Shown: positions 17,479 to 25,937 of the stretch, one piece after another
How the letters are laid out: every line of letters begins with the position of its first letter
How positions within the stretch are numbered: the first letter of the stretch is position 1
Assembly: GCF_000468095.1 (NCBI RefSeq)
Contig: NZ_ASZC01000017.1
Location: 62,001-126,000, forward strand
Direction of reading: 5' to 3'
Origin: Pantoea sp. AS-PWVM4
Lineage (GTDB): Bacteria > Pseudomonadota > Gammaproteobacteria > Enterobacterales > Enterobacteriaceae
Length of the DNA: 64,000 bases
Program-made: the position numbers and the translations under genes
Notes under the pieces: model-generated
What the model was told of the DNA's origin: nothing
The model's input: the letters and a program-made list of their open reading frames with translations, nothing else
The model's database searches: none

Positions 17479-18654
17479 CTAAACTTTTATGCCTGACAGC
17501 GCGCTCTTGGGCTTGGTTGTGTCGATAAAACTGTGTTCAGTTGGATTAACCAACATACTGAAGTTATATAAGAAAGGGAGATTATGTGTAGTGGCAGCAA
17601 TATCGCCATGCGGCGTGCGAATAGCAAAGCCGGCAATATCTGACCAGGCATAATCGCTATCAATCAATGCCAGCGCAATATGAGATTTTCTTGCCGGTGA
17701 ATAACCCCCTTTTATAATTACCCCGACCACTACAGCATCGGCCACCACCTTATCGTCGGCCTTAATATCACCACCCTCAACGAGCGGCATCATACCTACT
17801 AATTTCCGTTCCGCCCCCCTACGGGACAATTCTTCAACAGCCGATTTACCAATGAAATTTTCTTTATCGTATTGAATCGCCCACTGCATCTGTAATTCCA
17901 GCGGGTTGCAGCTATAGTTTTGATAAATGGATGCATCCCAACAAGGATTTTCAATACGCACCAGCTGCTGATAGTCCAGGCCGGCAATCTTCAGTTGGTA
18001 CTTGTCACCTTTATCAAGCAATTGTTGCCAAACTTCAACCAGTTGCAGTTGCTCACCGACCAGCAGATAGCCATACTCACCATGTCTGCCACAGCGGAAA
18101 GTGATTAAGCCATCATCAGTGTTCATATATTCGTGGTAGGGCAAACCAATAATGTCAAAGCCATAGATTTCAGCGAGCAGTTCCCAGGCGTAGGGGCCTT
18201 CCAACAAAACAGCGCCCCACTCTTGAGTGTCCATCGCAGTGATTTCTGGCACGTCCTGAATATCCAGATCGACTCTGTATTCTAAAATTACATTGAGCCG
18301 TTCAATGATATCGCCAACAGAAAGTGACTCAGAGAGAATATAGTACCCTTCATCAGTACAAAGAATGTAAGCGTCGCCCCAAACAGTGCCATCTTCATTC
18401 AACAGCAAGGAATAAAGACCCTGTTCATCGCGTATGACAGAGACATCTGCCGAGGCCAGATGGTTGACCAGCGACCATGCATCATCACCCACGACACGCA
18501 CAATCGACATATGTGAATAATCTACCAGTAAGGCGTTTTCCCGTACTGCCTTATAAGCCTCCACCTGGGAGGTGTAAGATAATGGCACCGATTTACCATT
18601 GTAAACGCCCATTACGGCGTTCTTCGCTAAATGCATTTTATAAAGAGCGCTCAT
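17479..18654 (-). CDS. GcvT-fold (aminomethyltransferase-like, folate-type) protein
   Basis: A 391-residue protein with the GcvT/DmdA fold. LLVDYSHMSIVRVVGDDAW at residues 38-56 matches the LxDxSHM opening of the T-protein. EDGTVWGDAYIL corresponds to the folate-site region, GRHGEYGYLL to the family's TGExGxE position, and GLDYQQLVRIE to the GLGARDxLRLE region. GKSAVEELSRRG and the C-terminal barrel follow. It is not the glycine-cleavage gcvT, which sits with gcvH and gcvP. Located between the ACP and ketosynthase genes, it may move a one-carbon unit between tetrahydrofolate and the acyl chain, or have become structural; which is not visible. Confidence 0.82.
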   Translation of the reverse strand: MSALYKMHLAKNAVMGVYNGKSVPLSYTSQVEAYKAVRENALLVDYSHMSIVRVVGDDAWSLVNHLASADVSVIRDEQGLYSLLLNEDGTVWGDAYILCTDEGYYILSESLSVGDIIERLNVILEYRVDLDIQDVPEITAMDTQEWGAVLLEGPYAWELLAEIYGFDIIGLPYHEYMNTDDGLITFRCGRHGEYGYLLVGEQLQLVEVWQQLLDKGDKYQLKIAGLDYQQLVRIENPCWDASIYQNYSCNPLELQMQWAIQYDKENFIGKSAVEELSRRGAERKLVGMMPLVEGGDIKADDKVVADAVVVGVIIKGGYSPARKSHIALALIDSDYAWSDIAGFAIRTPHGDIAATTHNLPFLYNFSMLVNPTEHSFIDTTKPKSALSGIKV

Positions 18655-18684
18655 AAAATAACCCGCATTAATTAAGTAAGAAAA

Positions 18685-18969
18685 TTAGTGATGCTGTTTC
18701 TGCTGCAATACAAATGAAGCCAGACTGTTAATGCTACGCATATAAGACGGGTCTTCACCTTCACCTGGTCGAATGCCGAAGTTTTTATCCAATAACACCA
18801 AGATTTCGGTAGCGTCGACTGAGTCCAGTTTTAGTCCGTTGCCGAATAAAGGGGTGTCGTCATCAATTTGCGCCACATTTTTTGGTATATGCAGACGTTG
18901 AATGATCTCGGTTTTAATGGTGAGTAAAACGGCTTTACGCTCTTCAATATTTTCTTGCATCGTATTCAT
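18685..18969 (-). CDS. Acyl carrier protein
   Basis: A 94-residue acidic carrier protein. Ser50 in KLDSVDATEIL is the phosphopantetheine attachment site (DSxD motif), followed by the recognition helix EILVLLDKNFGI. It is longer at the N-terminus than FabC-type AcpP and has a basic histidine-rich tail. The cluster also encodes its own AcpS-type transferase, so this ACP is probably activated in the pathway and carries the growing chain for the ketosynthases, ketoreductase and dehydratase beside it. Confidence 0.92.
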   Translation of the reverse strand: MNTMQENIEERKAVLLTIKTEIIQRLHIPKNVAQIDDDTPLFGNGLKLDSVDATEILVLLDKNFGIRPGEGEDPSYMRSINSLASFVLQQKQHH

Positions 18970-18988
18970 CTGTGTTCACCGTAATGAT

Positions 18989-19537
18989 TTATTTTACTTC
19001 CCGATAGTTAATAATTACGCCCTGGCTAATTAGTTTCTTGCCAACATGAGCAGAAACCGCATAGTGTCTGAAGCCATTGCTGTCTGAAAATGAAAGTTTA
19101 CTGATGACCTCAATCGTATCCCCAGGCCGGGCAATATCTTTAAATTTCAAATTTTGTGCAGCGAGTACACCTCGCACCTGACAACGCCGTGTACGGATGA
19201 TTGAACGCAAATTTTCGTCTGTGATTTTTGCATGAATATCTCGTAACGTTCTCATTTCTTGCTGATATCTCTCTTGCCAGATATCGCAAATGTCGGTCAA
19301 AAAAGAGAAGTACTCACTGGCCTGGCCGAATATTTCTGCAATAAGCACCCCTGGCATAATAGGGTCTTCCGGGAAGTGCCCTGCGATATAAGGTTCATTA
19401 AAGGTCACATGTTTTATTATTTTGATGTAACCACTTTCACCATGCTTGTAATCATCGATCCTGTCGACCATGATAAGTGGCTGACGCCAGCCACCCATCT
19501 CGAGAAATATCTGTGAAGGAATAGTATATTTCGACAT
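18989..19537 (-). CDS. Hot-dog fold 3-hydroxyacyl-ACP dehydratase (FabA/FabZ-like)
   Basis: A 182-residue hot-dog protein with the FabZ-type active site: His54 in AGHFPEDPIMPGVL and the acidic partner Glu68 in IAEIFGQASE. It is somewhat longer than FabZ because of an inserted helix around residues 75-110. It should remove water from the 3-hydroxyacyl-ACP formed by the adjacent ketoreductase. No enoyl reductase gene is present in the operon, so double bonds would remain unless the housekeeping FabI acts. It overlaps neither neighbour; the ketoreductase stop is three bases upstream. Confidence 0.9.
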   Translation of the reverse strand: MSKYTIPSQIFLEMGGWRQPLIMVDRIDDYKHGESGYIKIIKHVTFNEPYIAGHFPEDPIMPGVLIAEIFGQASEYFSFLTDICDIWQERYQQEMRTLRDIHAKITDENLRSIIRTRRCQVRGVLAAQNLKFKDIARPGDTIEVISKLSFSDSNGFRHYAVSAHVGKKLISQGVIINYREVK

Positions 19538-19540
19538 AAG

Positions 19541-20296
19541 TCACCGCATCACCAGGCCACCATCGATAACGATGGTCTGGCCAACAATATAACTGGATGC
19601 TGAGGAGCTTAAGTAGATAATGGTATTTGCCACCTCCTCACACCTCCCCAGGCGCCTTAGGGGGACGGAGGCCGTGACATCGCGCACCACAGTACGTGAT
19701 ACTTTTTTTACCATTTTAGATTCAATCATACCTGGCGCTACTGCGTTGACTCTGACCCCTCTGGGTGCCAGCTCCGCAGCCAACGTACGGGTAAAGCCAA
19801 GCAGTGCAGCTTTTGATGCACTGTAATTGCTCTGCCCGACGCTCGGAATAAGTCCAGCAATAGAGGCAACATTGACAATTGTCGCAGTCTCAGCAGCTCT
19901 TAATAACAAAAGCGCTTCTTTCGTCAGAACAAAAGTATTGATTAAATTGGTATCAATCACGGTATTAAAATCATCATTACCCATTGCTGCGAAAAGTGCG
20001 TCTCGCACAATACCGGCGTTATTCACCAGCACGTCCAGTTTGCTGGCTTGTGAACTTAGATACTGGCATAACTGCTTCACTGCTTCCTGATTCGCAAGGT
20101 CACACTGGAGAATATGCAGGCGTTCTCCCTGTGGATGCGTCTCTTTGAGCTGTTGTAGATCTGCTGCGTTGGATTTATACAACGCATAGACATGGCATTG
20201 CTGCTGCAAAAAACCGGCGCAAATGCTCAAACCGATATCACCGCTGGCACCGGTTATTAAGACGTTCTTGTTGATAAGATCATGATATTTATACAT
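19541..20296 (-). CDS. 3-oxoacyl-ACP reductase (FabG-like SDR)
   Basis: A 251-residue classical short-chain dehydrogenase. The cofactor loop TGASGDIG is at residues 15-22, NNAG at 92-95, and the catalytic Ser145, Tyr158 and Lys162 are in NVASIAG and NYSASKAAL. It should reduce the 3-oxo group on ACP-bound chains with NADPH in the cytosol. The C-terminus SSASSYIVGQTIVIDGG is typical of FabG. Located between the phosphopantetheinyl transferase and the dehydratase. Confidence 0.92.
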   Translation of the reverse strand: MYKYHDLINKNVLITGASGDIGLSICAGFLQQQCHVYALYKSNAADLQQLKETHPQGERLHILQCDLANQEAVKQLCQYLSSQASKLDVLVNNAGIVRDALFAAMGNDDFNTVIDTNLINTFVLTKEALLLLRAAETATIVNVASIAGLIPSVGQSNYSASKAALLGFTRTLAAELAPRGVRVNAVAPGMIESKMVKKVSRTVVRDVTASVPLRRLGRCEEVANTIIYLSSSASSYIVGQTIVIDGGLVMR

Positions 20297-20317
20297 AGCT
20301 GGAATTCAGTTTATAAA

Positions 20318-20686
20318 TTAAGTCAAAATTGTCACGGCAATCGCGTACAAGCGACAATGCGAAATACTCAAGGTTATGTTTGTAAATCCTTTTTCAGTAA
20401 TAACTTCCTTTAATCGGCCATGCAGCTTGAAGTAAGGCGCGCCATTTTCATCGTGACTAATTTCGGCATCATGAAAACAAACTCCATTGCGAAAACCTAA
20501 CCCCGTCGCTTTGACAATGGATTCTTTTGCGGCCCAAAACCCTGATGCTCTTTCATAATCAGGATACTCAACGCCGATTTGTGCAATTTCCTCATCAGTA
20601 AAAACACGTTTCAGAAAAGCCATTTCTGTACGCAAAATAGCATTCTTAATCCGTTCAACTTCAACGATATCCGTACCAACAGACAT
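20318..20686 (-). CDS. AcpS-type phosphopantetheinyl transferase
   Basis: A 122-residue holo-ACP synthase of the short AcpS class, with the magnesium-binding GTDIVEVERI at the N-terminus and FWAAKESIVKATG in the middle. It transfers the 4'-phosphopantetheine arm from CoA to the ACP serine. Two ATG codons are possible; I chose the second because the AAGGA ribosome site is six bases upstream of it. The housekeeping acpS normally follows pdxJ, so this is a second, pathway-specific copy. It begins 16 bases after tpsB, which ties the lipid genes to the secretion pair in one transcript. Confidence 0.9.
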   Translation of the reverse strand: MSVGTDIVEVERIKNAILRTEMAFLKRVFTDEEIAQIGVEYPDYERASGFWAAKESIVKATGLGFRNGVCFHDAEISHDENGAPYFKLHGRLKEVITEKGFTNITLSISHCRLYAIAVTILT

Positions 20687-20702
20687 GATCATTCCTTGAT
20701 AA

Positions 20703-22361
20703 TTAAAACTGATAAGAAATATTAAGATTAAAATTTACTTTGTCGGCATTGACAGACTGTGGATAGAGTAAAGGTTTAGATAATGACACATCATAACCCA
20801 ACGCTTTAATACTGCCTTTCAAGCCGACTGTCGCACCCAATAACTGTTGATAATCAATCCCGTCACGTTGGTTGTTTCCTTTGAAAATAGCACCAAAGTC
20901 CGTACCCAGATACCATTCCAGGTTTGAGAATCCCGTAATAAAGTTGAGCGTATTTTGGCTATAGATACCCTTATCGCTGTAAAGCCCGGCACTATTTTCG
21001 AATCCGCGCACATTCCAACGGTCGCCTACGCTAAACTGGTCCTGCAAAGTTAATGCATCTGGAGAATACTGTGCACCTAACCGAAGTTCATAATAGGCGT
21101 CAGTCCATAACACATTAACTAACCACGTATAATTAATATCCAGATTCAGAACATTGCTTTGTTTACTGACATCACCGGATTGCATATCAGGCGTTTCCTC
21201 GGCACCCAACCACGGGAAAAACCGCTGATAAGACAAGGTGGTATCAAGTATCGCACCTGGCATATTTCTCTTAAAATTAATTCCTAAACGCAGGTTGGTC
21301 ATATTGCGCTTTTGCAACGCCAACTCAACATCTTCTAACTTATAAGCCACTTTCCTGCGCAATAGTTCAGCGCTCAGCGCCACCTTCTTATCCCGATCAC
21401 GGTAAACGGTTCGTGTGGCCTTTAAACTCAGGCTCTCGCTATCGCCAATATAATTGAATCCATATGGACCAATATTAATCAGTTGCCGGGAATGGCTGTT
21501 GCTGTAAAAAATCTCATAATCCCAATAACCATAAGGTATAGAGTAATATGAACTAATGCTGTTATATCGCCCCGATTTACGATCCGCATTTGTGGTGCCT
21601 GACAACCAGAACACATCATTCATTTTACTGAGGTTGTAAAGATAACCTGCACCACCGAGTAAATATTTTCCTGTTGCCTTATCACCCCAGTTATTTATCC
21701 AGGTTCGTGCGTTCCAGTTTGTCAAGCGCCCGGTGCTCATCACCACATTACTGTAACCTGCCTTACTACCAGGTTCGATATTGATTTCGATGTTTAACCC
21801 AGGAACTTTTTGTAGAACTTCAACACCCTGCTCGATGTCCCTGACATTAAGGATTTGCCCCGATGTAAAGGGTAATATCCATTTTCTGATATCGTTATCT
21901 TTTATCAGGATGTTTTCAATCCTTCCGGGCACCACATCGACGACTAACTTCCTGGTTGCCAGATCCTGACTGGGAATCTGTATACGCGTAGTCACATAGC
22001 CCGCGTTAATATAATAATCCTGCAATGTATTTGCCAGCGTCTCAATCCCTGCTGCTCCCAGGCAACGCCCTGCAATCTGCGATTTTATTTTTTTAATGTT
22101 GGCATCATCGAGAAAATCATTATTTATAATTAAAGCATCCAGTTCTACACAGTTTTCCTCCGCAGGAAAATCTATACTTTTGATGTCAGAACCTTCCACT
22201 TTTGAATAAACGTCTTTTTTTACCAGTTTATTCTCCTGACGGGTGCTATTTTCAAGATCTTGCTGCGTTTTGACCAGGCGATTTAAATCTACTTCTGCTG
22301 CCACCTGCTCGCTCACGCCCAAAATAAGAGACGTCAGTAATGGTCTGAGGGTATTTTTCAT
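20703..22361 (-). CDS. Two-partner secretion transporter TpsB (ShlB/FhaC family)
   Basis: Outer-membrane Omp85-type barrel of 552 residues that exports its TpsA partner. It has a signal peptide (MKNTLRPLLTSLILG onwards), two POTRA-like segments (about residues 60-200), and a 16-strand barrel ending in NISYQF. The conserved VRGF tip of loop 6 is present in DRWNVRGFENSAG near residue 450. The start codon lacks a clear ribosome site: upstream there is a 13-bp hairpin and then an A-run. The partner gene lies directly upstream. Confidence 0.92.
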   Translation of the reverse strand: MKNTLRPLLTSLILGVSEQVAAEVDLNRLVKTQQDLENSTRQENKLVKKDVYSKVEGSDIKSIDFPAEENCVELDALIINNDFLDDANIKKIKSQIAGRCLGAAGIETLANTLQDYYINAGYVTTRIQIPSQDLATRKLVVDVVPGRIENILIKDNDIRKWILPFTSGQILNVRDIEQGVEVLQKVPGLNIEINIEPGSKAGYSNVVMSTGRLTNWNARTWINNWGDKATGKYLLGGAGYLYNLSKMNDVFWLSGTTNADRKSGRYNSISSYYSIPYGYWDYEIFYSNSHSRQLINIGPYGFNYIGDSESLSLKATRTVYRDRDKKVALSAELLRRKVAYKLEDVELALQKRNMTNLRLGINFKRNMPGAILDTTLSYQRFFPWLGAEETPDMQSGDVSKQSNVLNLDINYTWLVNVLWTDAYYELRLGAQYSPDALTLQDQFSVGDRWNVRGFENSAGLYSDKGIYSQNTLNFITGFSNLEWYLGTDFGAIFKGNNQRDGIDYQQLLGATVGLKGSIKALGYDVSLSKPLLYPQSVNADKVNFNLNISYQF

Positions 22362-22375
22362 AACATTTTTTTCGG

Positions 22376-22405
22376 GATAGAAGCAGCATTTCTGCTGCTT
22401 CTATC
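22376..22405 (-). other. 13-bp perfect hairpin between tpsA and tpsB
   Basis: The arms GATAGAAGCAGCA and TGCTGCTTCTATC pair perfectly around a four-base loop. On the transcribed strand an A-run rather than a T-run follows, so it is not a standard terminator. It may set the ratio of tpsA to downstream expression, act as a processing site, or protect the tpsA 3' end. Confidence 0.7.
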
Positions 22406-22416
22406 CGGCTTAATGA

Positions 22417-24960
22417 TTACAGCCCTACGACTTTCCCGCTGTTAATAAGAGTGTCCGTTTCCAGTTCCAGTCCCTGACGACCACCCATTACTGCTGAATT
22501 GCCTTCATTATGAACGCGTTTACCTGTAATGCTGGCAAGGCCTTCAGTAAACATATTGCCGGAGTTATAAACCGTATCGGTAGCACTAACCGTTAGTTTT
22601 GACCCAGCCACCATGTCTTTAAAGTTGTATACGGCGGATTTAGCGTAAACCTGGGTTTCGTTATCTGAATAAATGGTATTCCTGTTGTACAACACACCCG
22701 CAGTGTTAACGCTGACTTTCTGCTTACCGGTGATCCAACCGTAATTGGTAAAATTATTGGCTACATTCAACGTCAGTGCGCCATCCGCAGCAATGATACC
22801 GGTTGCATCATTATCGATGATGCTACCGCTGCTGGCTAAAGACAGACTACGGGTATCGATAGATAAATCGCCTGTTGAATGGATGGTCGAGTAATTGCTG
22901 CTCAGACTTCCAGCTTTAATACTTGATGCACCCGCGCCAATCAGCATACTGCGGTCATTATACAGCGCACCGGTTATCGCCAGTGTCAGAGGGGCATGCT
23001 GCGCAATAATACGGCTGTTGTTATTGTTTAAAGTATTGGCAGTGATTTCTACACCACCATTACCGATCATCCCACCTTTCTGGTTTGGCATGCCAAAATA
23101 GAGGCCCCAGACGTCACCAAAATTGTTGCCGTTCTGATTGGCAACAGTGCCACCCGCGTTTATGGTCAGTTTCTTTTGCGCCACGATAAGTGAAGTATCA
23201 TTGTTCACATCATGAACCGCATCCAGACTGATATTCTGTCCCAACAGCAAGCCGCCACTGTTATTCACATGCCGTGCCCGGATATTCACATCACCATATT
23301 CAGATGAAATGATACCAATGTGGTTAGTAACATCGCCGGTCAAATCAATATCAACCCCTGTCTGACCAACAATGCTGGATTGTGCATTGGTAAGAGAAGC
23401 CGCCTTAATTGACACACTTTTCTTAGTCGCAATCTTACCATTAACATTGTTAACATTAGACTTAGTCAGGAAACCAATATCCCCTGCTGATGCAATCTGG
23501 CCATTACTGTTATTAAGGGCAGCAACCGAAATCTGAATGCCCCCATCACCCGCAATAATCCCCAGTGAATCTGAGCTTGCGGCATCCGCAGATTTGGTGC
23601 CACTGTTAGTGAGTGTGCCCTTTGAGGCATCAATTTTGACATGGCCGTTCGCACCACGAATCAAACCCGACGTGTTATTTACCGAACCGCTGGTAGAAAT
23701 ATCCACATCGCTGTATGACTCAATCATACCGTTATTATTACTAAGATTGGATGATTCGGAACCTACGTAAAAGCCTTTAATTTGGCCATTGTTGTTGTTT
23801 AATGTACCGGTTTGCAATACGACAACACCCGCTTCGATCCCAACGCTATTACCTTTACCATAGTTGGTCAGGGTCGCATTATTGGTGTTCATTGCCAGAG
23901 TTCCAGCCGCCGCGACCTTACCATTAACATTGTTAAACTCACCGCTACTGATATATACATCAGCACCAGACATAATATTGCCCGCCCGGCTGTTGTTAAT
24001 CCCGTTTTTATTGGTATCTATCGATATCGTTTTATCACTGACGATTTTACCGGTAACATTTTCAAGCGCACCTTTGGTTTTTACCGCGATGGCTCCCGTT
24101 GATTTAATCTGAGCTGAATTGTTGATCAGACGGCCATTCGTATCAATCTGAATGCCGCCACTCCCCGCAGCCAGCACACCTGCGTTACGCACACCGATGC
24201 CATTTTCGGTGCTGATTAAGTTAATCTTATTGGCGTACATACCACCAAGTTTAGCGACATCAATACCATAACTATTTCTTCCGCCGCTGGCATTCACTGT
24301 GCCCGTTACCTTATTCGACGTATCGATGTAGTTATTACCCGCAATCAATGTGAGTTCCTGGCCTGATGCATTAATATCACCATTAACTACGATGGAACGC
24401 GCCAGTATCGCCGTTGGCGAATCACTGGTTAAACCGTTTGTCGTAATAAGACCACCATTGACAGAGTATCCGTGTAATTCACTGTTATTAAGGTCTGCTT
24501 TGCCGGTTGTCATGGTGACTTTATCGGTATTGATAAAACCGCAGCTATCACAACTAATGCCATTTGGGTTAGCAATGATCAGATGGGCTTTATCTCCGGC
24601 AACTTCCATCTGGCCATTCAGATTACTTTTATTCTTTGATGTGACTTCATTCAGAATGACTTTGGCTGTTCCTGAGGCTAAGTTGCTGTTCCCGGCAATC
24701 TGACCTGCCAGAGAAGTGTTCGCACCATTCTGGCTATTGTTGAAAATCAAACCTTCTTTGCCAACATTCAACTTGTCATAAATGTTATGCGATATGCCAT
24801 TGCCGTTAGCCCCATTGATATTGACTACCGGCACCCCATTAGCCATGTTGATGTTACCATTGGGCATGCTGAGGTCGGCAGCATTCACCATAACTGGCAG
24901 GGCCAGCAAAATCGCTGAGGCCAATGGGCTGAACTTCATTAAGCCTGTCTGAATCTTCAT
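22417..24960 (-). CDS. Two-partner secretion exoprotein TpsA (short filamentous haemagglutinin-like)
   Basis: An 847-residue exoprotein. A signal peptide (about 1-27) precedes a TPS domain of roughly 250 residues with GLIFNNSQNG, the NPNGI motif at 131-135 and the Cys pair C137/C140. The rest is a beta-helix of degenerate repeats of about 20 residues marked by LNNNNGQI, FNNVNGKV, LENVTGKI and similar units. It ends in INSGKVVGL without a VENN pretoxin motif or toxin domain, so it reads as an adhesin or surface fibre, not a contact-dependent toxin. It is small for the FHA family. First gene of the operon. Confidence 0.92.
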   Translation of the reverse strand: MKIQTGLMKFSPLASAILLALPVMVNAADLSMPNGNINMANGVPVVNINGANGNGISHNIYDKLNVGKEGLIFNNSQNGANTSLAGQIAGNSNLASGTAKVILNEVTSKNKSNLNGQMEVAGDKAHLIIANPNGISCDSCGFINTDKVTMTTGKADLNNSELHGYSVNGGLITTNGLTSDSPTAILARSIVVNGDINASGQELTLIAGNNYIDTSNKVTGTVNASGGRNSYGIDVAKLGGMYANKINLISTENGIGVRNAGVLAAGSGGIQIDTNGRLINNSAQIKSTGAIAVKTKGALENVTGKIVSDKTISIDTNKNGINNSRAGNIMSGADVYISSGEFNNVNGKVAAAGTLAMNTNNATLTNYGKGNSVGIEAGVVVLQTGTLNNNNGQIKGFYVGSESSNLSNNNGMIESYSDVDISTSGSVNNTSGLIRGANGHVKIDASKGTLTNSGTKSADAASSDSLGIIAGDGGIQISVAALNNSNGQIASAGDIGFLTKSNVNNVNGKIATKKSVSIKAASLTNAQSSIVGQTGVDIDLTGDVTNHIGIISSEYGDVNIRARHVNNSGGLLLGQNISLDAVHDVNNDTSLIVAQKKLTINAGGTVANQNGNNFGDVWGLYFGMPNQKGGMIGNGGVEITANTLNNNNSRIIAQHAPLTLAITGALYNDRSMLIGAGASSIKAGSLSSNYSTIHSTGDLSIDTRSLSLASSGSIIDNDATGIIAADGALTLNVANNFTNYGWITGKQKVSVNTAGVLYNRNTIYSDNETQVYAKSAVYNFKDMVAGSKLTVSATDTVYNSGNMFTEGLASITGKRVHNEGNSAVMGGRQGLELETDTLINSGKVVGL

Positions 24961-25937
24961 TTTTACCTACTGTATAAGTGAGTGTGACTATTAACGTCAA
25001 AAAGGTGTGTGCCTGCGGATTGCTCATATTATTGAGCAAGCAAAAACATGCCTCTGAAATTAATTATCAGATTACATCCTGGTGTTGTAAGAGTATTACT
25101 AAATTTTCATTGGCATTCAGCCAAGGGGTTTATCCTATTCTCTATCAAGATTTATATGCTTTATGGTTTTATTACTTACAAAGTTACCCGGTCGTGGCGT
25201 TACTTTTCATCTTTTAAAAAAGAATGTCAAGCGAAGGGTAACTGAAAATTTCAAGATGTAAAATAAGTATATGACGCAACGGGAACTTATTTAAAGTTAT
25301 AACTTATTCGTTGCAATCTCAGATATTGCGAGGTAATTGAGATTATTACCACTTCCTTTAAGAAAACCTTTACCCATTTAGCTCTGGATTAAACCGTTAC
25401 ACAACACGTTAATGAAAAAAGCTCCTTCACGAACAACAACATCACTGGCATTGATAAGATAAAAACAGTCCACTATCTTAGTATCTACTTTAAATAATCT
25501 TAAAACTCTTTATCAGCTGAAAATTAAGTTCTGGAATGGAAAGAGAAAAGAACCCTTCCTGCCTGGTCTGGACCGATGAGATGATGATATTTACCGTTAT
25601 TAATTAGCACATAAGAAACATATAAGTAACACTGCCTTTTGCCACATTCGACCACCCCTGGTGCATTTAGCTTTTCGTGCTAATTTTACGTGTTTTATTC
25701 GCAAGAATCATCGTGGCAAACACTTAAAATCAGGACATATTCTTATTTTCCTGACTGCACTATAACTTTAGATATGTCATTATCCTGTGGAAAACAATAC
25801 GTATCCCTTCCCTCATCTTTATTACATCATCCATCTCCATTAGGATTTTATCCAGTGAATGAAATTTTTCGGTATCATACTTCTGTCTTGCTGTATTTTT
25901 TCATGATTTGTATCATGCCCCCTGGTTAGACTTCACA
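24961..25937. other. Long A+T-rich intergenic region between tpsA and the right-hand regulator
   Basis: Nearly 1 kb without a convincing gene. Small open frames here lack ribosome sites and family features. The region separates two divergent units, so it should hold the promoters of the operon and of the LuxR-type gene. By eye it is very rich in A+T, as expected for an H-NS-silenced regulatory region. I see no clear large repeat in it. Confidence 0.6.
24971..25000 (-). promoter_or_regulatory. Candidate sigma-70 promoter directly before tpsA
   Basis: On the minus strand TTGACG and TATACA are separated by 18 bases. Initiation from it would fall only a few bases before the tpsA ATG, giving a nearly leaderless transcript, so it may be fortuitous or one of several promoters. 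Confidence 0.35.

Noticed and set aside
22417..24960. TpsA as a contact-dependent inhibition toxin
   Set aside because: No VENN-type pretoxin motif, no C-terminal toxin domain and no small immunity gene next to its 3' end.
24978..25929. Several 60-80-codon open frames upstream of tpsA
   Set aside because: No ribosome sites, mostly alternative starts, and composition as expected from AT-rich non-coding DNA.
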